Below, piece by piece: positions 17,392 through 27,185 of a DNA stretch of 32,452 nucleotides; the first letter of the stretch is position 1, and each line of letters opens with the position of its first letter. Source of the stretch: a virus. The stretch spans positions 1 to 32,452 of IMG/VR virus record IMGVR_UViG_3300033145_001613, one strand, 5' to 3'. A program made the position numbers and the translations under genes. A model generated the notes under the pieces. The model had not been told where the DNA came from, did no database searches, and worked only from the letters and a program-made list of their open reading frames with translations.

Positions 17392-19404
17392 TCACTCCGC
17401 TCTCACTGAACCAAGTGGCTCAGTTACTCCGCCACCCTCTACTACAGGTCTGCGTGGTACGAATTCTACTTCAATTTCTCTTTTAATAAGATCACTTCCA
17501 TTAAAGTCTGCTACATCTTCTCCACCAACAACAGCGCTAAGCTTAGCAATTGTGGGGACATTACTTGTAAGTGTAGCTATAAAATTTCCTGTCGAGTCTC
17601 CACCATCATCAAACACTTCTGTAGTATTGGAGATATCACCAGCATCCGTTTCTATTGTTGCCTCAATCACGCCAGGAGGTAAAGTTTGCCCCAGAGGCTG
17701 CCCACTTAAATCTATAGGTGTTAAAGTAACTATAATATCTTCTCCAACCACCTGAACTAATGGATCAGCAGAGAGTAGTGAATTTTCTGGGCTGAATAGA
17801 ACAGGATATATATCTTCAGCATAATCTATTAGTTCACCCTCAAACGTAGTAAGCGTGGCCGTTAAGCAGGAAGACAGCCCCGCTGCTCCTGTAGCTATAC
17901 TTGTAAGATTGTTAAGCACATATTCTGTATCAACTGTTATAGGGGCAACTGCGGCCAAACATGCGGTGACATCAACTAGTAGCTTATCAAAATCTGGCAA
18001 GGCCGGCAGAGTTAGATTGGCAGCAAAAGGAAACCTGTTTGCTAGGCCAGCAGCAGCAGCCTTAATTGCCGGATGACAACCAACGCCTATTAAACCATGC
18101 CTGATAAGTTCGTTATGATTAATGTCGAGCTGAAAACTTTTCCCTGACCCAGCAGACGGTATTGCAGGAGTAACTTTCCAATCCATATGTACTGATGGAG
18201 CAGCACCCGAGTTGAAACTCCATGTGCCCGATTCTCTCTGCAGCTTTACGTTATAACCATCGTACACTTGCTTTATCAGCCAGGTACCATTATTGGTTGC
18301 GGCGAAAGCACTACTGTTTCTTTCGATGATCTCTACATATCTTGTGTTTACAAAGCTCGGCAAGAATGTCTCTGTATTTGTACCAAACCTTACATCAAGA
18401 GCACTAATTAACGGTGCGCCACTCACTATGTCAGATAAATAGCCGTCTGCCAAAAATGGCTCAGGTATAACCGAAATAGCTGCGGCACCCTCAGAATTAA
18501 CACCCTGTACAGCATATACTATATCATCTATTTCTATAGTATATGCCAGGTCATCTTCATCCGTTATTGTGCTATAGTTTATGCCCTTTGGGAAAAAATC
18601 TCTTATTTGTAGTAAACTACTTTTTTGAGACTCCGAATAAAAACGCAACTGAAACTCTGAGCTACTAGAACCATAAAGCACATATAGAATACCATCGGAT
18701 CCAACTATGCTGGACTGCTGTATGGTAGATGGACACTGGTCTTCGCCGCAACCAGAGCAGGAGCCACCAGTGCCGCTACATGGGATGGCAATTCCAGCAT
18801 CTAATAAAGCCTTAATCATGACAAAGAGAGCACTCAAGACAGCTAGAACGCCAACTACGCTATAAAGCTCTTTAATCAGAGAGGTTATCTTGAAAGAGAT
18901 AGCTGAAATGGCCTGTAGGTTCCCATCGGCTACAGCATCAATCAGGTTCGTTATGTTTTGAATTAGGTCCTGAATTAAAGGCAAAATCACAGTAAGAATA
19001 TACTCTACAATTGCTATGACAACTTTAATTATACAGATTATCTTGGCCGGTATTGCCAACTGCGGTAGGATTAAAATAAAATCTGGAAGGCATGTTCCAA
19101 ACAATCTAATCATAGCGTCTATTAACGCAAATGGATTATTTATGGCACACAATACCTCCATTATACAGGTTATCATCTGCATAACAACTGCCACAACACC
19201 ATACGCCGAGGCCAACGCACTTAGAACTCTCGAATGGTCAGCTATAATATCACCTATATTTACTGTTGCGCTGGGCAGCGAAGAGGGTCTGATTTGAGCC
19301 CCAGCTGTACAAGTACACTTAAGCTTATCTAAAAGCTGTGGGTACGTTAAGGGTTGCTCTCCTGTAGATGGTGGTAAAACTAGCACTGGATTAGGTGCTG
19401 CCAT
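17392..19404 (-). CDS. Hydrophobic, cysteine-rich baseplate-module protein with Ig-like C-terminus
   Basis: 670 residues, not recognised as a family. ATG at 19404 behind AAGGAGAG; the upstream gene's TAA overlaps this site. No signal peptide is obvious, but there are three strongly hydrophobic blocks: about 68-88 (VVAVVMQMITCIMEVLC), 106-146 (LPDFILILPQLAIP then KIICIIKVVIAIVEYILTVI) and 182-207 (VVGVLAVLSALFVMIKALL). Then come four cysteines at 209, 216, 219 and 224 (C-x6-C-x2-C-x4-C) in a Gly/Ser-rich linker. Residues about 560-640 look like an Ig-like domain of Big-1 type (VTLTPIDLSGQPLGQTLPPG, then a G-x-F-x-A-x-L-T-S strand). Located directly after the spike gene. It could be a membrane-inserting component of genome delivery, but that is inference; a buried structural core is equally possible. 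Confidence 0.7.
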   Translation of the reverse strand: MAAPNPVLVLPPSTGEQPLTYPQLLDKLKCTCTAGAQIRPSSLPSATVNIGDIIADHSRVLSALASAYGVVAVVMQMITCIMEVLCAINNPFALIDAMIRLFGTCLPDFILILPQLAIPAKIICIIKVVIAIVEYILTVILPLIQDLIQNITNLIDAVADGNLQAISAISFKITSLIKELYSVVGVLAVLSALFVMIKALLDAGIAIPCSGTGGSCSGCGEDQCPSTIQQSSIVGSDGILYVLYGSSSSEFQLRFYSESQKSSLLQIRDFFPKGINYSTITDEDDLAYTIEIDDIVYAVQGVNSEGAAAISVIPEPFLADGYLSDIVSGAPLISALDVRFGTNTETFLPSFVNTRYVEIIERNSSAFAATNNGTWLIKQVYDGYNVKLQRESGTWSFNSGAAPSVHMDWKVTPAIPSAGSGKSFQLDINHNELIRHGLIGVGCHPAIKAAAAGLANRFPFAANLTLPALPDFDKLLVDVTACLAAVAPITVDTEYVLNNLTSIATGAAGLSSCLTATLTTFEGELIDYAEDIYPVLFSPENSLLSADPLVQVVGEDIIVTLTPIDLSGQPLGQTLPPGVIEATIETDAGDISNTTEVFDDGGDSTGNFIATLTSNVPTIAKLSAVVGGEDVADFNGSDLIKREIEVEFVPRRPVVEGGGVTEPLGSVRAE

Positions 19405-19413
19405 ATTCTCTCC

Positions 19414-21651
19414 TTACAAAATTGTTCTTCCCGATCTTGCTATATATCTAGGGTTGTCTGTATAAACTTGAACCTTAACTCCGTCAAGTCTTAAAATTCC
19501 CGTCTCACTTTTTAAATTCATATCTTCTTTACTAATAAAATTCATAACTCCCGCAGACTGTATCGTAATTCCAGATGAGTCACAAATTATTAAATGATCA
19601 TCATCGCCTGCGGCAGATCCAGCTAAGTTTGATCTCCTTACTCTAATTACAACTTTGCCGTCTCTAAATATGGTTTGGTCCAGTGGAAGGGAAGTGACTC
19701 TATTATCACCTCTGCCAACAAACCTACTATCTGTTGTGTCACTACTGCTATCTCCGACATAGTCAAAACCGCCAACTTCCAGCGCAACGGAACCATCAGC
19801 ATGAACAATAGCACTTCTACCAGATCTGTCTCTTCCTAATCTGGCAATCAGAGCACCAGCCGTATCCAGCGTCCATGAAACTCTATCTATGGTGTTTGCT
19901 CCGATAGATGTCTCCAAACTGCCATCAAGATTGATTTGTACGCTTCGTCCACCAGCATTTGGTTGGTTGCTAACCAAACCCTTGGAGTCTCTAACTGCTG
20001 GAGATACATCAGCTTTTGGGATATTCTGGTTTATGGAGTTAGACACTGCGGGAATATCGGCACTTACGCTGCTTGGAGATTGCTTTAAAATCCCCCTTGC
20101 TATATTTAATGTAGTATTATTAATACTTTCTTCAAGTAAAGCGGCAGCAGTTGCGGTAATGTCGTGAAATGCTGTCCCAGCTTCTATGGAAGGAGGAAGT
20201 AATGTTTTGCTTCCTTCCACCCAGCTCGTTTGTTTGTAAGACAGCCTATTATTGGCTGAACCCGAGTCAAGCACGATGCCACCTGGACCAAATTGGTCCA
20301 AGAAGATGTCCTGGTTTTTATCGTTTCTAAATATCTTTCTAGCATCATCTGCATCCCTTACCTTGTCTTTTGGTAGACCATCACTACCCACTTCTATAAC
20401 ACTAGAAGTTTCATATCTTGTAAGCAGCGGCACATTTCCAGTCTCAGAGGTAGAGGGAATGTTTATTTTTGTTAACCCCTCTTTATCCACATCTATAAAC
20501 CATCTGCTCCTGTCTCTGGAGTTGTTTGCGGCAGTTAAAGGATCAGGTGCTTCTGTCAGCAATATAGGCTTTTTGTTATTTACCAAATCTTCTCTAAAGC
20601 CCCAGCCTTTCCTTGTATTTATTTCTTTATGATAAACGACTGTATGCCTAGCTTTTTCTAATGTATCGTGGAGTAAGATTTTGGCGTCTTTGCCGCCTGG
20701 AAAACCGATTATATTTCTGTTTATATCAAGAGGGTTTCCAAAAAGATCTACGACCGTTCCCTGAATTTCCTCTATAAGTTCATTTGGATTAGTTAAAGAT
20801 AACCCTAAAGCATTACTTCTTCTCTCCGCACGATCTTCGGGCTCTCTCAAGGATACGTCATCCCCGCGCAGCCGCGCAAGCTCTTCGTCAAATGTTCCCA
20901 CAGCCCATTCTCTGCCGTATTCCAATAATACACTTTTCTCTTCGACGAAAGCAGGGTTTCTAAAATTCTTATTTGATGTACTTCCGGTAGCTCCAGATGT
21001 TTCTGTATTCCTTGAAACATAAGTAACCTTTCGGCTGGGATCCCAACCAATTTCTTCCAACACCGCTTCAGAATCTGGATCTACTAGGAAATCAAAATAA
21101 TCTTCCTCACCGTCTTCTATGCGCACATCTCTTCTAACAATACCCTTTGATTTTGTGCCAGCGTGGGAGATATTATATTCAACAGGAGGGGCTACAGAGA
21201 TGAGGCACCTTCTTTCATCGTCATCACCTGTTATAATAAAGCCTTCACTATACTCATTTTCAAGTATAATCTCACCGCCCTTGTTGAGCCTTATTTCACC
21301 ACCAGTCGGGCCATGTAAAACTACCTCGCCAGCTTCTATGGGCGGAAATCCTACGTCATCAAACTGAGCTTCTGGAATGTTGGAGATGTCATCACCGTAA
21401 TATGCTCTAATAGGTATAACACTAACTGGAGTCCAACGCTCATATGAGGCCATAGAAAGAGCTACTATTGTGCCTATTCGTATTCCAACAAAGATGCCAC
21501 TTCCGCCCTTATTTGCAAAAGGATGGGGAATCGGAATCACAGGGCCTATCTCTTCACCTTGGTCTAGCCATCTGGTGTAGGCAATGCCATTATCATAGTT
21601 TACGCTAATTATTTCTGCTAAACGAGTAACGTTTGTTGTATATCTTGACAT
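19414..21651 (-). CDS. Baseplate central spike protein (gp5/gpV/VgrG-like)
   Basis: 745 residues from ATG at 21651, which overlaps the hub stop (TAATG) behind GGAAGGAC. An in-frame TTG four codons upstream is less likely. Residues about 8-80 look like the spike OB-fold (LAEIISVNYDNGIAYTRWLD, then GSGIFVGIRIGTIVAL). The C-terminal part is made of short beta repeats with G-x-x turns (GEIRLNKGGEIIL, SVQINLDGSLETSIGANT, SAIVHADGSVALEVGG, GIRLDG-type), as expected for a trimeric beta-helix. No His-rich PAAR tip motif (HxH) is visible at the end, so a separate tip protein may exist. The middle (about 200-500) is less regular. No lysozyme catalytic domain was recognised. Role: forms the membrane-piercing needle under the hub. 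Confidence 0.75.
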   Translation of the reverse strand: MSRYTTNVTRLAEIISVNYDNGIAYTRWLDQGEEIGPVIPIPHPFANKGGSGIFVGIRIGTIVALSMASYERWTPVSVIPIRAYYGDDISNIPEAQFDDVGFPPIEAGEVVLHGPTGGEIRLNKGGEIILENEYSEGFIITGDDDERRCLISVAPPVEYNISHAGTKSKGIVRRDVRIEDGEEDYFDFLVDPDSEAVLEEIGWDPSRKVTYVSRNTETSGATGSTSNKNFRNPAFVEEKSVLLEYGREWAVGTFDEELARLRGDDVSLREPEDRAERRSNALGLSLTNPNELIEEIQGTVVDLFGNPLDINRNIIGFPGGKDAKILLHDTLEKARHTVVYHKEINTRKGWGFREDLVNNKKPILLTEAPDPLTAANNSRDRSRWFIDVDKEGLTKINIPSTSETGNVPLLTRYETSSVIEVGSDGLPKDKVRDADDARKIFRNDKNQDIFLDQFGPGGIVLDSGSANNRLSYKQTSWVEGSKTLLPPSIEAGTAFHDITATAAALLEESINNTTLNIARGILKQSPSSVSADIPAVSNSINQNIPKADVSPAVRDSKGLVSNQPNAGGRSVQINLDGSLETSIGANTIDRVSWTLDTAGALIARLGRDRSGRSAIVHADGSVALEVGGFDYVGDSSSDTTDSRFVGRGDNRVTSLPLDQTIFRDGKVVIRVRRSNLAGSAAGDDDHLIICDSSGITIQSAGVMNFISKEDMNLKSETGILRLDGVKVQVYTDNPRYIARSGRTIL

Positions 21652-24600
21652 TAGTCCTTCCAACCTCCAGTGGGCGGACGTCTCAGACGCACTTCAATGA
21701 CACTTCCCAATGTTTTATCTAAAGCAATAGATTTTTGATCTGCCACTATTCCCTTATCTATAAGATCTCTTTCTGCTGGTGTAAGCTGCGATTTCTCTGA
21801 ACACATATCAACTCTCTGTGTTTTTATGAGTTTCGGAGGAATCTTATAGCTCTTTGGATCGTCTGTAAGGTTCTTAGCATTCGTAATATCATTAGAAGAG
21901 ATTCCTCCAAGAACCCCTTCGTCCCCAGCCGCTGCCACTGGCGAAGATGGATTGCCAAACCAATGCGCTATTTGGGTGGCACGTGCCTCGGACAGTTCTT
22001 TTTTTTCGCCAAATGACATCACATAAATTCTTGAACTGGTACTTGGACTCTTTTCGTCCATGTCGGTTCTCGCAGTTAAAGACGAGTTAACAAGCTCATG
22101 ATAATTCTTTGTGGCAAACTTGCCCTCTAGAAACCTTATCGTACTAGAATCTTTCGGAAACTGTATAACACCGAGAAGTGTATCTGATCCCGGTCTATCA
22201 CGTTTTATTCTGTAAGATCCCTGTGTCCTACCGACAGACGATATATTTTTACCAATAACATCAAGAGGTGTAGGTATATATTCTCCAATTGGATGCCCAT
22301 AGGTTAGATTCAAAGTTGTTTTAAGCCCACCAGTATATGAAAACTCATGGCTCACCTTGTTTACATAATAAAGCATCTGTCTATGGGTTATGTATACAAC
22401 ATCTCCAAGTTGATAGAACTCATTGCCCATCACGGTCACAGTTCCTGTGACAATATTTTTCCTTTGCCTGGACAACAACATTACTGCATATGGTGCACAT
22501 TGCTGCTCAGCACTCCAGAAAAACGGCTTGTCAAAGTTTTTCTCAGCTCGCCAACCATATTGCCTCCACATATCGAAGTCTACGCCATACGCAAGGTACA
22601 TTGGAACACCAGCTAGATTTCCACCACCCTCACCAACAATTGGCTCGGTACCAGTTACAACAACGTTGGTCATCTCAGGAGGTTTCTCTTCAAACGTAGA
22701 GGTGATAATGTGCTCATCCTTTATGATAAACCTACTACCAGACCTATGGCCCAACATATGCTTTGTGTCGTCTTCTATAAGTTTGCTAAATATCTCTGAA
22801 TCTGAAAATGCTGCTGTACTTAAAAAGTTTTGAGTCTGTATTTTAAACGTTCCGTCGCCACTTATAGATCCAATCTCAATGTTTTGGTCAAGAACTTTTT
22901 CCAATGTTTTAAGTAGCTTTGATCTTCTACTAACAAGTTCACCTATGTCAGAGATGGTTCGCGCGATATCACTAGCAGGCGTGCTCTGTCCGTTACGCGA
23001 CGCTCCGATCTTTTGTTGATCAAACTCTCCAAAGCTTTGTGGCCTTCTGCCAGTTAGTTTTGCTATCGCGTTTCTGGCCGCAATATACGCTTCCTGATTA
23101 GCTTTCGTGCTTAGACTAGTTAACTTCTTAGAGTCAATGCCTTTTTCTCCAACAAAATCTGCCTGTAAAGCTTTTTGTCCGCTGGCAGTAAAAGTACCAA
23201 TATCTATATTAGCAACAGAGCTACTAATAGCCGATTTGACCAATGTTTGTAGAGCAGCACGTTCTCTGGGAAGCTGCGAAGAACTTCTTTTGGCCGCCTC
23301 TTTTTTGATCTTATCCATTTGATCTGTAATAAAAATCAGGTCTCCCTCTGCCGTAAGACTAGATGAAAGGGTCTGAACCTCTTCTAGTGTTTTCTTTCCT
23401 AGCAAAGCAGCTTTTAGTCTAATTTCCCACTCTAGCACAACAATATCATTTGTTAAACTATCTTCTCTATTTTTAAAAAGGCTGGTAAGAAATTCTGGAA
23501 ATACCCTAATGCCGGATGTTTTGTTTAGAGCTATCATCTGGTTGAAAACTGAGAGAGGAGTTCTATTATATTGCGGTGGTCTAAAGACTAAATGTCCTTG
23601 ACTACAACAAAAAAACTCAAAGTTAAGTATTTCGGCCACTTGCTGACATAAAGTATAAACTGTCATCCATGTAGATTTCCATAAGTCTGGACTTTGCTCT
23701 CTGAGCTTCAAAATAAAAGACTGAATGTCAAAATCTTTGTCATATTCATCTGAGACGATAAACAAATTTGAGTCCCTGTTGTTGATGATATTCTCTCTTC
23801 TTCTAAGGGCCGCATGTGTTAAGCGATCCGAAAACAACTTAAAATTCTTATCTCCTCCAGTCAGGTCATACGATATGTCATTGCCAGCGACTTCAAGGAC
23901 ACCACCCTTAAACCAACTATTATCTCCGGTAGAAGTACGCGGATCACTAAGACCAAACACCTCATCGTCAAGCTTGTCTAAATCGGCTGTTGTGCTTCTC
24001 AGCTTTCTGTCCAGCTCTGCTAAGAGCGGCTTGTTCTGCTGCTTCATTTCTTTAAGCTGAGATAACCTATCTACCTGACGTGCCTGCTGTGTCCTTAACT
24101 GAGACAATCTAGAGGACTTCTGTGTAAGTTGCTGCTGAAGCTTTACGCCATCAGCCAAAGCTGCTGGGCTGGTAGTAAGGGGCTTAAAAGGCACGAAGCC
24201 GCCATGCACAAAGTTTAGAGATCTTTGAACATCTAAAAATGTATGGAAGTAGTTTTTGTTGCTGTTAAGAGTTGAGTCAATATTAAAAGAGCCGTTGTTG
24301 ATGGCTGCTTGGAGAAAAGTCGCGGCGTCATGCGGGAATCCTGTAACCAACAAACTAATAATGTTTGCGGCGTCCATATTGTCAAAAGGCGTATTTGAAC
24401 TGAAAAAGCCGACATCTCTGCGCAGTTGTTTTCCATCAACCAACGAACCATCCAACGGATCAACTGTAGACATTGTATATGTCGCAGTCTGAATCCCGTC
24501 TTTCCACTTATAAAGAAGTCCTGGAGCATGCTGATAAAGAGTTACGATATTGCCGCCCAATCTTCTTACATCCTGGTTCATGTCATCCGTGCTCTTAAGT

Positions 24601-26393
24601 TCTTGCCCAATTTTTGGTCCGTTATTAAAATATCTTTTACATGTTCCAGCCTCTTGGTTTGCGGCACTAAGAGTTGGCTTCCCAACTGGCAACCCTGTAG
24701 CAGGGTCAGTTTGATATTCAAATGGAGTAAGAGGATCATATACAATCCCCTGAGTCTGGTCTAAAGAGGGTTGCTGATTATACCGCGAAATTTTGAGCCA
24801 CTTCATGTTTGATTCGCCGTTTACGGCTAGAACAAACTTTCCAGAGCTAGCATCATATCTGTCCGAAACCGTTTCTATAAGGCCGCCAAAAACATGGATT
24901 CCTCCCTCTCCGCTAACCTGCATCGTGCGGAGTTTTTTGAAATCTGAAAATCTCATGTGCTGGCCTTCTCTGCGCCACTCCATCTCTAAAAGATCATCGT
25001 CAATTTGAGCATCATCATTGATACCATGAATATCACTAGCCACGTTAATGTGGCCCTCAAGAGTAGCAAGGTTTCTGTTTTTATCTAAAGAAACGTTGTC
25101 TCCCTCGCCCAGTCTTCTTGTGCCAGAATCCATGAGAATGTGAACAGTATCCATTGGCTGAATGATAGATTTTCCAAGATAAAACAGTCTCATCTTCTTT
25201 CTGGCGTACTCTACATCGTTACGTATGCTTTTTGCGTTTATACCACTTAAGCCATTTAGAAGATTTTTATTCATGGCTTTTTGGTATGTATCTAGAGAGT
25301 TTAACGTTAAAATAAAAATGCTCTGTTCATTAGAGTCCAGGGCATGTACTTCTGGCACATCATCGAGATTATTTTCATTAATCTCAAAACCTATGGCGTC
25401 GATTATAGCTATAGGAGAAGTACCCCCAACACCTATGGTAAAGCTTATCTCGCTTTTCCCTCTATCTTTTCTGCTTTTAGCAAGTAGAGAATCCTGTGAC
25501 TGCGCATTGTCAAGGGCTAATGAGGCTGCAGAACTTACAGCATTTACCAAAGGAGATAAAGAGGTGGCTTGTAGCGCCTGCTCTATATCCTGCTCAGTAA
25601 CAAACAAAATGCGGTATGGGTCTTCTATGTTGAAAGAGCATGTGCCAGTTCCATCAATGGCCAGGTTTGTATTAACATCTGATATCATCGTGATTTCAAA
25701 AATGCCATTCCCTACACCAAATTCTTCTATTAATGGAAGATCCTGGTCTATAAAATAGGTGGTTATTTCTGGGGCCTGACGATCCAACGCAGCGTTTTGG
25801 AGATGCATGGCAGATGTGAATGCTGTTGAGTCAGTGTTTCCTTCTGTGAGAGTTGCGACGATAGAAGCGATTATAGCTCCAGGCTTAGCTCCAAGCTCCT
25901 CTAGTTTTGTTATTTTAGTTAGTCTTTCATAGTCAGCTATAATAGCACACTTGTTAAGGATAAGCCTCTTCGTAGCTCTAAACAACCATTGCTCAGCTGG
26001 ATCCATAAATATTGGGTTGTATAGATTCTTTAAAGAAGAAAAGGGTCTCTTTTTAATTATGACACTTACCTGCGGGCTTTGGCTATAGATCTGTCTCACA
26101 TTTGCTTCTTCAAGAGGAGACACTTTACCACCTTGAACATCACCACCAGCCATGGCTTGTTTTCCGCTTTCCACATAGTTTTGATCCCAAGACTCTTGAT
26201 CTGCGTTTCCAACCAACTTGGAAAATACATCGTTCATTTTACTTCTAAGTTGACTTAGTACTGCGCCAGCGCCAGTATCTCTGTTTGGTGGTTGAGGAAA
26301 GCCTTCTATACCAATAGCTTTTCCAAAATCGCCTAGGACATTTACACCATCACTGGTAGAAATATTTGCCTGACTTGACAGGATAATAGACAT
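21651..26393 (-). CDS. Baseplate hub protein (gp27/gpD-like), enlarged
   Basis: 1580 residues; ATG at 26393 follows the upstream stop directly (TAAATG) behind GGAGAAG. Hub-like features are GIFEITMISDVNTNLAIDG with GTCSFNIEDPYRIL (about 225-265), GGIHVFGGLIETVSDRYD (about 490-510), and YYVNKVSHEFSYTGGLKTTL (about 1340-1360), which resembles the last beta strands of gpD/XkdQ-type hubs. A long coiled coil of Q/K/L-rich heptads covers about 748-815. The last 175 residues form an extra domain with an OmpA-like pattern (see findings). It is much longer than T4 gp27 (391) or P2 gpD (about 390), so the hub core seems to carry large inserts. Role: central trimer linking the tube to the spike, whose gene is next. 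Confidence 0.8.
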   Translation of the reverse strand: MSIILSSQANISTSDGVNVLGDFGKAIGIEGFPQPPNRDTGAGAVLSQLRSKMNDVFSKLVGNADQESWDQNYVESGKQAMAGGDVQGGKVSPLEEANVRQIYSQSPQVSVIIKKRPFSSLKNLYNPIFMDPAEQWLFRATKRLILNKCAIIADYERLTKITKLEELGAKPGAIIASIVATLTEGNTDSTAFTSAMHLQNAALDRQAPEITTYFIDQDLPLIEEFGVGNGIFEITMISDVNTNLAIDGTGTCSFNIEDPYRILFVTEQDIEQALQATSLSPLVNAVSSAASLALDNAQSQDSLLAKSRKDRGKSEISFTIGVGGTSPIAIIDAIGFEINENNLDDVPEVHALDSNEQSIFILTLNSLDTYQKAMNKNLLNGLSGINAKSIRNDVEYARKKMRLFYLGKSIIQPMDTVHILMDSGTRRLGEGDNVSLDKNRNLATLEGHINVASDIHGINDDAQIDDDLLEMEWRREGQHMRFSDFKKLRTMQVSGEGGIHVFGGLIETVSDRYDASSGKFVLAVNGESNMKWLKISRYNQQPSLDQTQGIVYDPLTPFEYQTDPATGLPVGKPTLSAANQEAGTCKRYFNNGPKIGQELKSTDDMNQDVRRLGGNIVTLYQHAPGLLYKWKDGIQTATYTMSTVDPLDGSLVDGKQLRRDVGFFSSNTPFDNMDAANIISLLVTGFPHDAATFLQAAINNGSFNIDSTLNSNKNYFHTFLDVQRSLNFVHGGFVPFKPLTTSPAALADGVKLQQQLTQKSSRLSQLRTQQARQVDRLSQLKEMKQQNKPLLAELDRKLRSTTADLDKLDDEVFGLSDPRTSTGDNSWFKGGVLEVAGNDISYDLTGGDKNFKLFSDRLTHAALRRRENIINNRDSNLFIVSDEYDKDFDIQSFILKLREQSPDLWKSTWMTVYTLCQQVAEILNFEFFCCSQGHLVFRPPQYNRTPLSVFNQMIALNKTSGIRVFPEFLTSLFKNREDSLTNDIVVLEWEIRLKAALLGKKTLEEVQTLSSSLTAEGDLIFITDQMDKIKKEAAKRSSSQLPRERAALQTLVKSAISSSVANIDIGTFTASGQKALQADFVGEKGIDSKKLTSLSTKANQEAYIAARNAIAKLTGRRPQSFGEFDQQKIGASRNGQSTPASDIARTISDIGELVSRRSKLLKTLEKVLDQNIEIGSISGDGTFKIQTQNFLSTAAFSDSEIFSKLIEDDTKHMLGHRSGSRFIIKDEHIITSTFEEKPPEMTNVVVTGTEPIVGEGGGNLAGVPMYLAYGVDFDMWRQYGWRAEKNFDKPFFWSAEQQCAPYAVMLLSRQRKNIVTGTVTVMGNEFYQLGDVVYITHRQMLYYVNKVSHEFSYTGGLKTTLNLTYGHPIGEYIPTPLDVIGKNISSVGRTQGSYRIKRDRPGSDTLLGVIQFPKDSSTIRFLEGKFATKNYHELVNSSLTARTDMDEKSPSTSSRIYVMSFGEKKELSEARATQIAHWFGNPSSPVAAAGDEGVLGGISSNDITNAKNLTDDPKSYKIPPKLIKTQRVDMCSEKSQLTPAERDLIDKGIVADQKSIALDKTLGSVIEVRLRRPPTGGWKD

Positions 26394-27173
26394 TTATTCT
26401 TCTCCAGAAAAACTAAGAGGAGTTGTTTTAGCATCTGATTTCCTATATCCAGTTGGGTTTCCAGATGCGTCGAGGCTAGCAGGACTTCGGTGCCAGTCTA
26501 TGAAGTTACTCCTTGTTCCTCTTCTATCCAGAACAGTAAAGGTTAAACTATAGTTGAATACTCCAGGGCCATTAGAAACACTTTCGTTAACACTTAAATC
26601 TTCGAAAAATCCTTTAAACACCCAGCCTTGGTAGAAAAGTTCAACGGATACTGCCAGAGAGCCAAGTGTTGGTAATAGAGATGGGCTTGAGCCACCGCCA
26701 AATAAGCCGGTCATAAGTCCACCGCCAATGTTTCCAGCAAGATCACCAGCAGCAGCACCAGCTCCTTGAGCAACAACATTCGCTATGTTCCCACTTGATG
26801 TAAAAGCATTCACTCTATCTGAAAGAGTCTGAGCAATCTGCTGAAACGAATCTTGTTCAGCGCGATATACTTTTCTTAGGATGTTGATGCCTTCGATACC
26901 AGAAGCGCCAGTAGAACCAGCGATCTTAATAGACATTAGCTCTTCACCCCAATATTGGATAACGTAACCGCCTTTTGTTCTTTGCTTTTGTATAATCTTT
27001 TTTTCCTGTATATCCATACTTTGTGGATTGATATACATATCTACAAAGCCCATGCCAGGAACACGCCACCTAATAAGTTGACGACTCCTTACTCCCTTTG
27101 GTGTTTGGGGATTTTCAGCAATGATATCTGGAAACCTTAAATTTCCTTCTCTGGTGGTTTGCTCATTGGCCAT
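26394..27173 (-). CDS. Baseplate hub adaptor / tail-end protein (gpU- or XkdP-like position)
   Basis: 259 residues; ATG at 27173 with CGGAG upstream. The N-terminus has IRWRVPGMGFVDMYINPQSMDI followed by a TKGGYVIQYWGEEL motif and IKIAGSTGASG. I associate these with proteins encoded between tape measure and hub in contractile phages and bacteriocins. A Gly/Ala-rich low-complexity linker (about 125-165) precedes a beta-rich C-terminal half (VSVELFYQGWVFKGFFEDLSV, then FNYSLTFTVLDRRG). No LysM repeat is seen. Position between tape measure and hub supports a role in joining tube, tape measure and hub. The exact family is uncertain. Confidence 0.65.
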   Translation of the reverse strand: MANEQTTREGNLRFPDIIAENPQTPKGVRSRQLIRWRVPGMGFVDMYINPQSMDIQEKKIIQKQRTKGGYVIQYWGEELMSIKIAGSTGASGIEGINILRKVYRAEQDSFQQIAQTLSDRVNAFTSSGNIANVVAQGAGAAAGDLAGNIGGGLMTGLFGGGSSPSLLPTLGSLAVSVELFYQGWVFKGFFEDLSVNESVSNGPGVFNYSLTFTVLDRRGTRSNFIDWHRSPASLDASGNPTGYRKSDAKTTPLSFSGEE

Positions 27174-27185
27174 ATTAGTGCTCCG

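Noticed and set aside
21652-21663. Spike protein start at TTG 21663
   Set aside because: The ATG at 21651 overlaps the hub stop as TAATG and has GGAAGGAC in good spacing.
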